Made by a program: the position numbers and the translations under genes. A stretch of 64,000 nucleotides of DNA from Tessaracoccus massiliensis (lineage in GTDB: Bacteria; Actinomycetota; Actinomycetes; Propionibacteriales; Propionibacteriaceae), in assembly GCF_000826065.2 (NCBI RefSeq), contig NZ_LN623538.1, forward strand, positions 124,001 through 188,000. Reading direction: 5' to 3'. Positions within the stretch are counted from its first letter, which is position 1; each line of letters starts with the position of its first letter. Under the pieces are notes generated by a model. It saw only the letters and a program-made list of their open reading frames with translations. It had not been told where the DNA came from and did not search any database. This document shows positions 46,556-55,559 of the stretch, one piece after another.

Positions 46556-48084
46556 GCCTGTCAGCATGGTCGGTGGCGCTGCAGGGCATCGACGGCATGC
46601 CTGTGGAGGTGGAGGCCGCGGAGGGAGGAGGTCTCCCGCGCACGCAACTCGTCGGCCTGCCGGACAAGGCCCTGGGGGAAGCGAAGGAGCGCGTGAAGGC
46701 CGCCGTGCGCGCCTGCGAGTTCGACTGGCCGGATCAGTTGGTCACCATCAACCTGTCTCCCGCCGGCCTACCCAAGACCGGCACCCACTTCGACCTGGCC
46801 ATCGCCGTGGCCGCGCTCGGCCCCAAGGGCTACATCAAGCAGAGCGAAGCCCGGAAGACCGTGCTGCTCGGGGAGTTGGCTCTGGACGGCCGGGTGCGGA
46901 GGGTGCGCGGCATCCTCCCCGCGATGCTGGCCGCGGTGAAGGCCGGCTTCGAGCGCGCCATCGTGCCCAGCGGCCAGCAGGAGGAGGCCTCGCTCGTGCC
47001 CGGCATCGCGGTGGAGGGCGCCGGCCGGCTCGACGAGGTGATCAAGCTCGTCAACGGCCTCACCGTGGATGAGCCGGTGGAGGCGGCACCACCATCGGAG
47101 CCGCCCCCTGAGCCGTTCCACCAGTTCGTCCCGGATCTGGCAGACGTGGTCGGGCACGAAGAGGGCAAGTTCGCGCTCGAGGTGGCCGCCGCCGGCCGGC
47201 ACCACCTGTTCCTCAGCGGAGCCCCCGGGGTGGGCAAGACCATGCTGGCCTCGCGGCTGCCCTCGATCCTCCCCGAACTCGACCCGGATGAGTCAGTGGA
47301 GGTCTCGGCCATCCACTCGCTGGCAGGCCACGAGTTGAAGGGGCTGATCACCACGCCGCCGTTCGCGGACCCACACCACTCCACCACCCAGGTGGCACTG
47401 GTGGGCGGGGGTTCAGGGGAGTTGAAGCCCGGCGCCATCTCACTGGCTCACCGCGGGGTGCTGTTCCTCGACGAGTGCCCGGATTTCGGGGCGAAACTGG
47501 ACGCGCTGCGCACACCGTTGGAGAACGGCTGGATCACGGTCAGCCGGGCCCGGATGTCCACCCGCTTCCCGGCCAGGTTCCAACTGGTGCTCGCGGCCAA
47601 TCCCTGCCCGTGCGGCCGGTATGGCGTGGCCGGGATGGACTGCACCTGCGAATCGGTGAAGGTGCGCCGCTACCAGGAGAAGTTGAGCGGCCCCATCCTC
47701 GACAGGATCGACATCAGGCACCAGATGGCCGGGGTCAACCGCGTGTTGCTCGATGCGGATCTCGTGGCGCCGGAGGCCAGCTCCGTGGTGCTGGGGCGGG
47801 TTCTCGAGGCCAGAGACCGTCAGCGCCACCGCTTGAGGCGCACACCGTGGACGACCAACGGCGAGGTGGCCGGCCCCTATCTGCGCAAGCAACTGCCGCT
47901 GCCCGATGACCTGGGTGTGCTCAACACGGCGCTGCAGCGGGGCATGATCAGCGCGCGCGGGGTCGACAAGGTGCTCAAGCTCGCCTGGACGCTGGCAGAC
48001 CTGGCAGGCGTCGACAAGGTCACCGCCCGCGAGGTGCGCGTCGCGCTGGGTCTGCGGCAAGGAGAACAGGAGAGGGCGGCATGA
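46552..48084 (+). CDS. comM: YifB/ComM-family Mg-chelatase-like AAA+ ATPase
   Basis: ComM is a hexameric helicase that promotes branch migration during natural transformation. The 510 residues have an N-terminal Lon-protease-like domain (GLPDKALGEAKERVKAA), the AAA+ domain with Walker A SGAPGVGKTML near residue 223 and Walker B VLFLDECPDF, and a zinc-type CPCGRYG..CTCE segment. GTG start overlapping yraN; its stop overlaps dprA (ATGA). No other competence genes are in the window. Confidence 0.94.
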   Translation: MSLSAWSVALQGIDGMPVEVEAAEGGGLPRTQLVGLPDKALGEAKERVKAAVRACEFDWPDQLVTINLSPAGLPKTGTHFDLAIAVAALGPKGYIKQSEARKTVLLGELALDGRVRRVRGILPAMLAAVKAGFERAIVPSGQQEEASLVPGIAVEGAGRLDEVIKLVNGLTVDEPVEAAPPSEPPPEPFHQFVPDLADVVGHEEGKFALEVAAAGRHHLFLSGAPGVGKTMLASRLPSILPELDPDESVEVSAIHSLAGHELKGLITTPPFADPHHSTTQVALVGGGSGELKPGAISLAHRGVLFLDECPDFGAKLDALRTPLENGWITVSRARMSTRFPARFQLVLAANPCPCGRYGVAGMDCTCESVKVRRYQEKLSGPILDRIDIRHQMAGVNRVLLDADLVAPEASSVVLGRVLEARDRQRHRLRRTPWTTNGEVAGPYLRKQLPLPDDLGVLNTALQRGMISARGVDKVLKLAWTLADLAGVDKVTAREVRVALGLRQGEQERAA

Positions 48085-49184
48085 CAGGCAAGGAGAGGAT
48101 GGCCCGGATGGGGCTGTGCGCGCTGACCCCGCTGGGGCAGCCCAACGTGATGGCTGCACTGGCGCAGTTCGGCCCCGTGGAGCTCTGGGAGGGCTTCCTG
48201 CAGCAGCCGGACACCACTTGGGGGCGGCGGGCCGAAGCCATCGACCTGCGCGGGCTGCAGCGCGCCACCGAGCGCTGCGGGGCCCGCTTCATCATCCCCG
48301 GAGACGACGAGTGGCCCGGCTGCCTGGCAGATCTCGACAGGGCGGAGGTAAGTAGGCAGACCGGGGAGCCCGTCGGCATGTGGGTGAAGGGGAGGCCGCT
48401 GACGGAACTCGGGGGAGGGGTGGCCATCGTCGGAGCACGCGCCTGCACCACCTACGGCGAGCACGCCGCAGTCACGCTGGCGGCGGACCTGGCCATGCAG
48501 GACAGGCTGATCATCAGCGGCCTGGCCTACGGGGTGGACGCGGCCGCGCACCGTGGGGCGCTGGGCGTGCGGGGCACCACGGTGGCGGTGGTGGCCAGTG
48601 GCGTGGACGAGCCCTACCCGGCCGCCAACGCGCGGCTGGCGCAGCGGGTTGAGGAGGCGGGCGCGGTGGTCTCGGAGCTTCCGCCCGGGTATCGGCCGTC
48701 CAGGCATGCCTTCCTGGCCCGCAACCGGATCATCGCGGCGCTGTCCGAGGCAGTGGTGGTGGTGGAGGCCGCAGATCGCTCTGGGGCCAAGAACACCGCG
48801 TCGTGGGGCAACGTTCTGGGCAGGCCTGTGCTGGCGGTACCGGGACCCATCACCTCGTCGCTGTCCTCGACGCCCCACAGGCTGATCCGCGACGGTGAGG
48901 CCATCCTGGTCACGTCGGCCGCGGAGATCGAGGCGGTACTCGCGCCGTTGGGCACCGTCGAGGAGCCCAGCGGGCGCGGAAAGGACAAGCCCATCGACCA
49001 GCTTCCGCTGCCGCTGCTGGAGATCCGGGAGGCCATCGGCGCGAAGGAGCAGGTCAGCGCCGCTCAGCTCTCGGCGCGGACGGGGCAGCCGATGATCGAC
49101 GCCCTGTCCAACGCCGCCGAGCTCGTGGAGGCGGGCTGGCTGGACGAGGCCGCCGGACTGTTCTCGTTGCCCGCCCGGCGGTGA
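48081..49184 (+). CDS. dprA: DNA-processing protein DprA
   Basis: DprA loads RecA on incoming single-stranded DNA. The 367 residues hold the Rossmann-like core: VAIVGARACTTYG, SGLAYGVDAAAHRGAL, VVASGVDEPYPAAN and FLARNRIIAALS, with a C-terminal winged helix (SAAQLSARTG..). The gene is convergent with the cobalamin-uptake operon; its stop is five bases from the end of the next gene. Confidence 0.95.
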   Translation: MTGKERMARMGLCALTPLGQPNVMAALAQFGPVELWEGFLQQPDTTWGRRAEAIDLRGLQRATERCGARFIIPGDDEWPGCLADLDRAEVSRQTGEPVGMWVKGRPLTELGGGVAIVGARACTTYGEHAAVTLAADLAMQDRLIISGLAYGVDAAAHRGALGVRGTTVAVVASGVDEPYPAANARLAQRVEEAGAVVSELPPGYRPSRHAFLARNRIIAALSEAVVVVEAADRSGAKNTASWGNVLGRPVLAVPGPITSSLSSTPHRLIRDGEAILVTSAAEIEAVLAPLGTVEEPSGRGKDKPIDQLPLPLLEIREAIGAKEQVSAAQLSARTGQPMIDALSNAAELVEAGWLDEAAGLFSLPARR

Positions 49185-49189
49185 CAAGG

Positions 49190-50659
49190 TCAGCGCAGCT
49201 CGGGGCTGCCGAACATCACGATGTTGTTGAAGACCCACTCGTTCTTCTGGCTGAACGTGTAACCGCCGGCGGGCTTCGGGGCAGCCGCGTACACCGTGGT
49301 CATGGTGTAGCTGCGGCACGCCCCACGACCGGTCTGGGCAGTGTGGCACTCGGTGCGCCACTGCCGCCCGCCGGAGGTGAAGCCGGCCATGTTGTCCATG
49401 GCGAGGGGGTTGCCCTTCCAGGCGGCCTCGGTCATGTAGGGGAGATAGGTGAGGTTGTTGAACGCCCAGCCGTCGGAGCGGACGAACTGGCCGCCCTCCA
49501 CCTTCACCACGGTGGCCATGATCTCGGTGCGGCAGCGCTCCGTACGGGAGTACGGCTCGCAGGAGGTCTTCCACTGGCGGCCGTTGATCGTGTGGGTGCC
49601 CGGCAGCGTGTAGGGGGCCTGGCGCTGGAACTTCGGCACGAGCCGGTAGAAGTCGATTGGTGCCAGGGCGAAGGCCCCCTGGGAGGTGGAGCGGATCCAA
49701 CGCCCGCGGCTGAGCTTCGACACCGTGCCGCCCTTGGCGCTCTGCAACGTGGCGCTGTCGTAGGCGATAGCGCCGGCGTCGGGGCCGCTGGTCAGCTGCA
49801 ACCCGCGGACCCAGGCGCCGGTGCGGGCGACGACGGCCGGCTCCAGGTCCGCCAGGGCGGCGGCCACGAGGCCGGTGGTGTTGGTGTTCTCTGTGGGCGT
49901 GGAGTTCATCGCGCCCACGAAGGAGCCGTTGGCGCGCTGCTGGGCCTTCAACCAGGAGACAGCCTTCGCCCGGGGCGCTGCCGCCGCCTTCACACCCTTG
50001 GCCTCTGCTGCGCGCAGCGCCATCACGAGCATCGCGGTGCCGTCGGGGTCAGGGGACTTCCTGCCACCGTCGCAGTGGGTGGCGGCATCCGTGCCGAAGT
50101 ACATCGGGAAGGCGCCGTTGGCGCACTGCTGCGCAGCGAGGAAGCTCACCGAGTTCGATGGCAGGCTGCCGGTGCGGGCCAGCCCGATCATCGCGAAGGC
50201 CTGGCCGAAGGCGTTGGCGCCGGCCGCATGCCCGTTGGCGCCCATGGCCTGGCGGGTGAGCGCGGCGGGGTTGAGGCCGCCGTAGCTCGTGGTGGACTTA
50301 CCGGTGGCCGCGAGCGTGACCAGAGTCTTGGCGACCATGCCGCTGTCGCCCGAATGCTTCCGGAACTCCGGGGCGGCAGCCTTGAGCCACGCGTCGACGG
50401 TGGCCGGCGGGAGCCCCGCCGCGGTGCCACCCAGTGCGGCGTCGAGGGTGAGGCCGTAATCGGGTACGTCCTTGCCGGTGTCGGGGTCCTGCACGGAGGA
50501 GAACATGCCGGCGGTGCTCGTCTGCTCGGCCACCCACTGCATGGCAGTGGTGGCCTGCGCGCGGTCGGCTGTGGTGTCTGCGGAGGCGAGGGAGCCGCCG
50601 CTGAACAGGAGAGCCCCGGCGAGGGGGAGCGTCAGCAATCGGGTGAGGGTGGTGCGCAT
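49190..50659 (-). CDS. Secreted intrinsic-factor-like alpha/alpha-barrel protein with C-terminal cysteine-repeat module
   Basis: The 489 residues start with a signal peptide (LLTLPLAGALLFSGGSLASA). Residues about 30-340 contain helical repeats of the prenyltransferase/terpene-cyclase or intrinsic-factor type: AFGQAFAMIGLAR, FLAAQQCANGAFP, DGTAMLVMALRAA, WLKAQQRANGSF and NTNTTGLVAAAL. The last 135 residues are the two-repeat module also found in the protein at 35028-35966 (GRQWKTSC..GWAFNNLTY; GRQWRTEC..EWVFNNIVMF). As last gene of the riboswitch-controlled ECF operon it probably binds cobalamin at the surface. Binding itself is inference; terpene chemistry is unlikely for a secreted protein. 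Confidence 0.82.
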   Translation of the reverse strand: MRTTLTRLLTLPLAGALLFSGGSLASADTTADRAQATTAMQWVAEQTSTAGMFSSVQDPDTGKDVPDYGLTLDAALGGTAAGLPPATVDAWLKAAAPEFRKHSGDSGMVAKTLVTLAATGKSTTSYGGLNPAALTRQAMGANGHAAGANAFGQAFAMIGLARTGSLPSNSVSFLAAQQCANGAFPMYFGTDAATHCDGGRKSPDPDGTAMLVMALRAAEAKGVKAAAAPRAKAVSWLKAQQRANGSFVGAMNSTPTENTNTTGLVAAALADLEPAVVARTGAWVRGLQLTSGPDAGAIAYDSATLQSAKGGTVSKLSRGRWIRSTSQGAFALAPIDFYRLVPKFQRQAPYTLPGTHTINGRQWKTSCEPYSRTERCRTEIMATVVKVEGGQFVRSDGWAFNNLTYLPYMTEAAWKGNPLAMDNMAGFTSGGRQWRTECHTAQTGRGACRSYTMTTVYAAAPKPAGGYTFSQKNEWVFNNIVMFGSPELR

Positions 50660-50672
50660 GGTGGGTTCCCTT

Positions 50673-51530
50673 TCAGGAGGTGGTGGCGGTGGCGGTGGGG
50701 GCGATCCTGGCCATGCCGGCTGCGCGGCGCAGCACGGTCAGGACGGGGCGCCCCACGATGAGCAGGGCGAGCGAGGTGGTGATGGCGCGGCCGGTGTCCC
50801 AGCTGGCGGTGGACGTCAGCAGGGTGAACCAGCCGAAGCGGGTCAGGTTGTCGAGGAGCGGGGCGCCTGGCACGTAGTCGAGGCTACCGCCGGACCCGTC
50901 GAGATCGATGCCGGTGATGAAGGGCCAGAACCACATGTTCATCAGCGCGCCGAACAGGTAGGCCGACACGATGCCCAACCCGATCAGCATCGCGATCTCC
51001 GCCTTTCCCCGGACACGGCGGGGCAGTAGGCCCGCGGCGAGCCCCACCCAGCCGGCACAGAGCATCTGGAACGGCAACCACGGGCCCACCCCCGCCGTCA
51101 GCAGGCCGGAGGCGAACATGGAGGTGAACCCGAGCAGGTATCCGAAGCCGGGCCCGAAGGCGCGGCCCGCGAGGATGAGGAGGAAGAACACCGTTTCGAT
51201 GCCCGCGGTGCCTGCGCCCAGCGCCGGGCGCAACGCTGCGTTGATCGCTGAGAGCACGCCGAGCACCGCAAGTGAGCGGGAGTCCAGGCCGCCCTCGGAG
51301 ACCTGCGCGATCACCAGCAGCAGGATGACCGGGAGCAGAGCGGCGAAGACGAACGGCGCATCGTCGGCATGCTGCGGCGCCACACCGACGGCTGGGATGA
51401 GCAGTGGCCAGGCGATCGCGAAGATACCCAACAGCGTCGAGGAGGCGATGACCAGCCAGGTCCGCCAGCCCAACGACACCCCGACGACGGGCGCCGGGAC
51501 CTCAAGGGTGGGGTTGTCAGCGGGCCGCAT
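50673..51530 (-). CDS. ECF transporter substrate-binding (S) component, probably for cobalamin
   Basis: This 285-residue membrane protein has about seven to eight hydrophobic segments with S-component character (TAGIETVFFLLILAGRAFGPGFGYLLGFTSMFASGLLTAG is split here by loops: GPGFGYLLGF, GVGPWLPFQML). Substrate specificity is inferred from the upstream cobalamin riboswitch and the DUF4430 genes. ATG 51530 (MRPADNPTLEV) is chosen because the longer open frame upstream reads as antisense-like sequence inside ecfA. It overlaps the ecfA stop by 14 bases. Confidence 0.82.
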   Translation of the reverse strand: MRPADNPTLEVPAPVVGVSLGWRTWLVIASSTLLGIFAIAWPLLIPAVGVAPQHADDAPFVFAALLPVILLLVIAQVSEGGLDSRSLAVLGVLSAINAALRPALGAGTAGIETVFFLLILAGRAFGPGFGYLLGFTSMFASGLLTAGVGPWLPFQMLCAGWVGLAAGLLPRRVRGKAEIAMLIGLGIVSAYLFGALMNMWFWPFITGIDLDGSGGSLDYVPGAPLLDNLTRFGWFTLLTSTASWDTGRAITTSLALLIVGRPVLTVLRRAAGMARIAPTATATTS

Positions 51531-53079
51531 CGACGAACTCCTCGACGGTGAGTACCGGCGTGGGGTTGGCGACCTTGGCCACCTGGGTGGCCAGCAGCGC
51601 CGAACCCGCGAGGATCTCCCGGGCGGGGCCGTCTGAGACGACCTCACCCTCGGCCATCACGACGACGCGTTCGCAGGTCTGGGCCACCATCTCCACGTCG
51701 TGGGTGGCGATCAGGACCGCGCGCCCCTCGGCCGCCACGCCCGTCACGATCTCGGTGAGCGCCTGCTTCGCGGCGTAGTCGAGGCCGCGGGTGGGCTCAT
51801 CGAGGAGCACCACGTGCGGGTTGCCGGCCAACTCCACGGCGAGGACCACCGACAGCTTCTGTCCCTCCGAGAGGTCCCGCGGATGGGCCTCAGGCTCGAT
51901 GCCAGGCACCAGCCGCCGCAGCAGGGACAGCGTGGTCCCGTCGGGGAGGCCGGACTCCTGGTCGCTCTGCGCGCATTCCGCAGCCACCGTGGTCAGGTAG
52001 AGCAGGTCTGAGGGCGTCTGGGGGACCAGCGAGATGCGGGCGCCGTCGGCGAGCGTCACCGTGCCGCCGTCGCGCTGGCCAGCCCCGTGCAGCGCCCACA
52101 TCAGGCTGGACTTGCCGCAGCCGTTGCGGCCCATCAAAGCGGTCACCTCGCCGGCATGCAGACGCAGATCCACCCCTGCCACGGCCACCTTCGGGCCGTA
52201 GCGCACCACGATGCCGCGGGCCGACAACTTCTCCTCATCGCGGGTAGTCGGGGCAGGCAGGGCCGGTGGGTGCCCGGCCCAGTCGCGGCGCTGCGGCGCG
52301 GCGTGCCGGCGGCCCTCACGGATGGTCAGCGGCAGCGGGGACCACCCCATGCGGGCACCGAGCTCCACCAGGGGAGGCTTGATGGGGGAGGCCTCGAGCA
52401 CCTGCCTGGTTTCGCCGTGCTGCACATTCTGGCCCACCAGCAGCACGGAATCCGCGAACTCGATGACCCGCTCCATCCGGTGCTCCGCGATGACGACGGT
52501 GGTGCCGAGGTCGCGCACCAGCCGGCTGATGATCGCGAGCACCTCCTCGGCCGCGACAGGGTCGAGCGCTGAGGTGGGTTCGTCGAGCACCAGCACCTTG
52601 GGCGAACTGGCCAGCACGCTGCCGATGGCCACGCGCTGCTGCTGCCCGCCGGAGAGGTGGCGCAGATTCCTGGCCCGTAGCTCGGCGATGCCCAGCAGGT
52701 CGAGGGTCTCCTCCACCCGCCGTCGCATCTCGGCGGGCGCGAAGCCGAGCTGCTCCATGGAGTAGGCGAGTTCCTCCTCGACGGTGTCCGTGACGAAGCC
52801 GGCCAACGGATCCTGACCGACGTAGCCGACGGTGGTGGCCAGCTCGCGTGGCAGCAGCTCGGTGGTGTCGCGGCCGTCAATGAAGACGCGCCCGGTGCGG
52901 ATGCCGCCCGTGAACCGGGGCGCCAGGTTGTTGATGCAGCCCAGCAGGGTGGACTTGCCGCTGCCGGTGGGGCCCACCACAAGGCACATCTCACCCTCTT
53001 CCACCTCGAAACTCACGTGGGCCAGGCGCAGGGTCTCGCTGCTGGCGTACCGGAAGGTGACGTCCTCGAACCGGATCAT
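51517..53079 (-). CDS. Fused double ATPase of an ECF transporter (EcfA-EcfA')
   Basis: The 520 residues contain two ABC ATPase domains in one chain. The first has GPTGSGKSTLLG near residue 37, LSGGQQQRVAIG and LVLDEPTSALD. The second has MGRNGCGKSSLMW, LSEGQKLSVVLA and VLLDEPTRGLD. They power vitamin import with EcfT. ATG 53079 overlaps the ecfT stop (ATGA). The frame remains open well upstream, but that part is only the shadow of ecfT. Confidence 0.93.
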   Translation of the reverse strand: MIRFEDVTFRYASSETLRLAHVSFEVEEGEMCLVVGPTGSGKSTLLGCINNLAPRFTGGIRTGRVFIDGRDTTELLPRELATTVGYVGQDPLAGFVTDTVEEELAYSMEQLGFAPAEMRRRVEETLDLLGIAELRARNLRHLSGGQQQRVAIGSVLASSPKVLVLDEPTSALDPVAAEEVLAIISRLVRDLGTTVVIAEHRMERVIEFADSVLLVGQNVQHGETRQVLEASPIKPPLVELGARMGWSPLPLTIREGRRHAAPQRRDWAGHPPALPAPTTRDEEKLSARGIVVRYGPKVAVAGVDLRLHAGEVTALMGRNGCGKSSLMWALHGAGQRDGGTVTLADGARISLVPQTPSDLLYLTTVAAECAQSDQESGLPDGTTLSLLRRLVPGIEPEAHPRDLSEGQKLSVVLAVELAGNPHVVLLDEPTRGLDYAAKQALTEIVTGVAAEGRAVLIATHDVEMVAQTCERVVVMAEGEVVSDGPAREILAGSALLATQVAKVANPTPVLTVEEFVDAAR

Positions 53080-54206
53080 GCGGTCCTCCTCTGGCCTGGC
53101 GGGGGTGGGGTGATGAAGGCGGGCAGGGCAGCGACGCCGAGCACCAGCAGCAGGGGGCCGGTCAGTACCGGCCAGGTGAACGGGTTGATGCTGGGGAACA
53201 GTGTGGTGGCGTCCCCGTAGCGGGCGATGAGGGTCACCAGCAGCGCGGCGCCCACACCGCACGCCACGACGAGGGTTTCGGCCGTCCCCCAGCGGATGGG
53301 GCGGTACTGGGTGCGCCGCACCGTCCGTCCCGAGGCCTTGAGCGCCCCGGCAGCGGCCGCGAGGCCCGCCAGCAGCAGCCCGGTGGTGAGCAGGGGGAGA
53401 CCCAGTACGAAGGTGTCCGGCGCGGAGGCCAGGTACCGGTACGCCCACAGCGCGATGAGGGACATGGCGAGCAGGCCGAGCGTGAGGCCGGCCATCCGGT
53501 CGCGGCGGCTGCCTTCGCCGGAGCGACCGTAGCCGCGCACGTCCATGGAGGCCGCGAGCGCCAGCGAACGCTCCAGCGCGTCGGACAGCACGGGAACGAC
53601 GATGGTCTCGACCACCCGCAGCCGCTGACGCCGCCCGCCGGTGGTGGACGCGCGGCGCAGCCGGCGGGCGCGGAGCACCCGCTGGATGGAATCGCCCAAC
53701 TGGGGGAGGGCCGAGATGGCCACCACCATGATGGTGCCCAGTTCGTACAGCGCGCCCGGCAGGCTGGCGAGCAGCTTCTTGGGGTTGGCCAGCGCGTTGG
53801 CGGCGCCGATGCACACGATGATGGCGGCCAGCCTCAGCCCGTCGTAGAGGCCGGTCATCAGTGCCTCCAGGGAGACCGGCCCCAGCAGGCGGATGCCCCG
53901 TACCCAGGAGGGGAGGGGGATCTCCGGAAGCGTGAACAGGATCGTCGGGCCGTCGCCGCCGCCGAAGAGGATCCGGAACGCGACCCGCAGCACGACGATG
54001 AAGGCGCCCAGGATGAGGTACAGCTTGAACGCTCGTGCCCAGGTGGAGTCGCCGCGTCGCGCCAGGGCCACCAGGCTGGCCACGGCGATCAGGCCGGCGA
54101 TGAGGAGCGGGTTTGAGGCTGACGATGCGGCCACCGCGAGTGCGAGGGCCCAGCCCCACCAGGCGAAAGGGTGCAGTTGGCGGGGGAGGAGGTAGCGCCG
54201 GATCAC
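53076..54206 (-). CDS. ECF transporter transmembrane component EcfT
   Basis: EcfT couples the ATPases to the S component. The 376 residues have about six hydrophobic segments and the coupling-helix motifs SMDVRGYGRS (A-R-G / R-G-like) and LRARRLRR that contact the ATPases. GTG 54206 is chosen because it overlaps the natural stop of the upstream DUF4430 gene in another frame (GTGA); ATG 54227 is the alternative. The frame is open up to 54905 and so appears fused to the DUF4430 protein, but the linking stretch is a wrong-frame reading. Confidence 0.87.
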   Translation of the reverse strand: MIRRYLLPRQLHPFAWWGWALALAVAASSASNPLLIAGLIAVASLVALARRGDSTWARAFKLYLILGAFIVVLRVAFRILFGGGDGPTILFTLPEIPLPSWVRGIRLLGPVSLEALMTGLYDGLRLAAIIVCIGAANALANPKKLLASLPGALYELGTIMVVAISALPQLGDSIQRVLRARRLRRASTTGGRRQRLRVVETIVVPVLSDALERSLALAASMDVRGYGRSGEGSRRDRMAGLTLGLLAMSLIALWAYRYLASAPDTFVLGLPLLTTGLLLAGLAAAAGALKASGRTVRRTQYRPIRWGTAETLVVACGVGAALLVTLIARYGDATTLFPSINPFTWPVLTGPLLLVLGVAALPAFITPPPPGQRRTA

Positions 54207-54905
54207 TGGTCTCGGCGGCGCCACCATACGATGCCACCGCCCAGGCTGATGGCTGCCACGGCTCCGACGCCCACCAACGTGCCGATCGGGGCCCCGCCGT
54301 CCTGGGTGGCGGGTACGGGGGGTGCCGGGGTCGAAGTGGTGATCGGCTGCAGGGTTGGAGTCCGGCTCAGGGTGGGCCACCTCGTGTGCCGGAGTCAGTC
54401 CCGGGGGCGGGTTGGACGTCCTGTTGCGGTTCAGCGAGAAGGAGAAGCCCTCGTAGCCGCCGGGCACAACCTCGCGGTTGCCGGCGCCCCAGTTGGAGAA
54501 GGTCCACGAGCCGCCGTTGGTGGCGTGCCAGTATCCCCAGAACGCTTCTTCTGGCGGCGTGCTGGTGCAGGCCTCGCGGTAGGTGGGGTCTGCAGTCAGC
54601 GGGAGCGCCTCGTTGGGCCCGGGGCGCCCATTGATCCGGCACACGAAGCCCGGGCCGTCATCGATCGTGCCGTCGGAGGTCATTCCTGCCAGCCTCAGCA
54701 GCCGCAACGCGCTGGTGCCCGGCTCGACGTCCTCGACGCACTTGACGACGCGCCCGCCGCCCAACTCCTGGTAATCGACCACCAACGTGACGCCGGTCGC
54801 GGTGGAGCACTGCCCGTCGGTCACCGACGCGTGGGCGGCAGACGGCGACGCCAACGCGCCGGCGAGGGCCAGCAGCGCGACGGCAGGGAGGGCGGCGAGG
54901 CGCAT
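54203..54905 (-). pseudogene. Frameshifted DUF4430 (transcobalamin-like) surface protein
   Basis: From ATG 54905 a signal peptide (VALLALAGALASPSAAHAS) leads into a DUF4430-type domain (GTSALRLLRLAG, FVCRINGRPG, EAFWGYWHATNGGSWTFSNWG, GYEGFSFS). Around 54370-54395 the coding signal shifts by one base. The continuing frame reads PTLQPITTSTPAPPVPAT, then a C-terminal membrane helix (TLVGVGAVAAISLGGGIVWW) and RRRDQ with a stop at 54203. The intact product would be a membrane-anchored cobalamin-binding protein of about 233 residues. One extra or two missing bases, real or an assembly error, explain the break. Confidence 0.75.
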
Positions 54906-54910
54906 GGGGG

Positions 54911-55555
54911 TCAGTTGCCCGTCTTCGGCAGGCCGGGGCGCGCCGGCGCGCTGATGGGAGAGGGAGCCGGCTCGGCGGGTGCTTCGGTGGTGGGGACAGG
55001 CGTGGGTGTCACCACCGGTGCCTCCGTGGTCGGTGCGACGGTGGGCTCGGGCGTGCTGGTGGGTTCGGGCGTGGCATCAGGGTCCACCAGCGTCACGTCG
55101 GCGACCGGGTTGACGGTGGGCGGCACAGCGTCGACCGTGTAGTCGGGCTGCAACTGAAGGGCGACCACGGCCGAGGCGGCCAGTTCAAGCTCTCCGACAC
55201 CGACTTCGGAGAAGGCCCAGGCAGCCGGATAGGTGCCGCCCTCGGTGGGGGAGAGAGAGTAGACGGACCACCATTCGTTGCCCTCCGCGAGCCTGCCGTC
55301 GACCGTCTGGATCCAGCCGGAATCCGTCGTCAGGCCGGTGCTGGTGAGCGCCTCCTGCGCGGTGGCGAACTCGGTGGCGCAGGCGCCGGTGACGGTCTCG
55401 TCGTATTGGACGTGGACCCAGACGTTGCCGGCCTGCACGCACTCCTCTGCGGTGGAGGGAGCGGCAGCGGCGTGGAGAGCGGGGACGGCCAACCCTGCCA
55501 CGAGGGTGGCGGCGGCCGGGACGGCGAGGCGGGTGAGGGTGGTGCGACGGAGCAT
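54911..55555 (-). CDS. Secreted DUF4430-like protein ending in LPKTG
   Basis: The 214 residues begin with a signal peptide (LAVPAAATLVAGLAVPALHAAAA). Residues about 35-140 resemble the transcobalamin-type DUF4430 domain (AQEALTSTGL, GNEWWSVYSLSP, YPAAWAFSEVGVGELEL). A long Thr/Pro/Glu-rich stalk follows, and the protein stops at LPKTGN. An LPxTG sorting motif normally precedes a hydrophobic helix and basic tail, absent here, so sortase anchoring is doubtful. ATG 55555 is the first gene after the cobalamin riboswitch. Confidence 0.8.
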   Translation of the reverse strand: MLRRTTLTRLAVPAAATLVAGLAVPALHAAAAPSTAEECVQAGNVWVHVQYDETVTGACATEFATAQEALTSTGLTTDSGWIQTVDGRLAEGNEWWSVYSLSPTEGGTYPAAWAFSEVGVGELELAASAVVALQLQPDYTVDAVPPTVNPVADVTLVDPDATPEPTSTPEPTVAPTTEAPVVTPTPVPTTEAPAEPAPSPISAPARPGLPKTGN

Positions 55556-55559
55556 CTGT

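Noticed and set aside
51517-54237. 906-residue ATPase starting at 54237
   Set aside because: The first 386 codons are an Arg/Pro/Gly-rich shadow of ecfT; the ABC protein begins at ATG 53079, which overlaps the ecfT stop.
53076-54905. A true DUF4430-EcfT fusion protein
   Set aside because: The joining segment is compositionally a wrong-frame reading, and the proper stalk, helix and stop are present in another frame.
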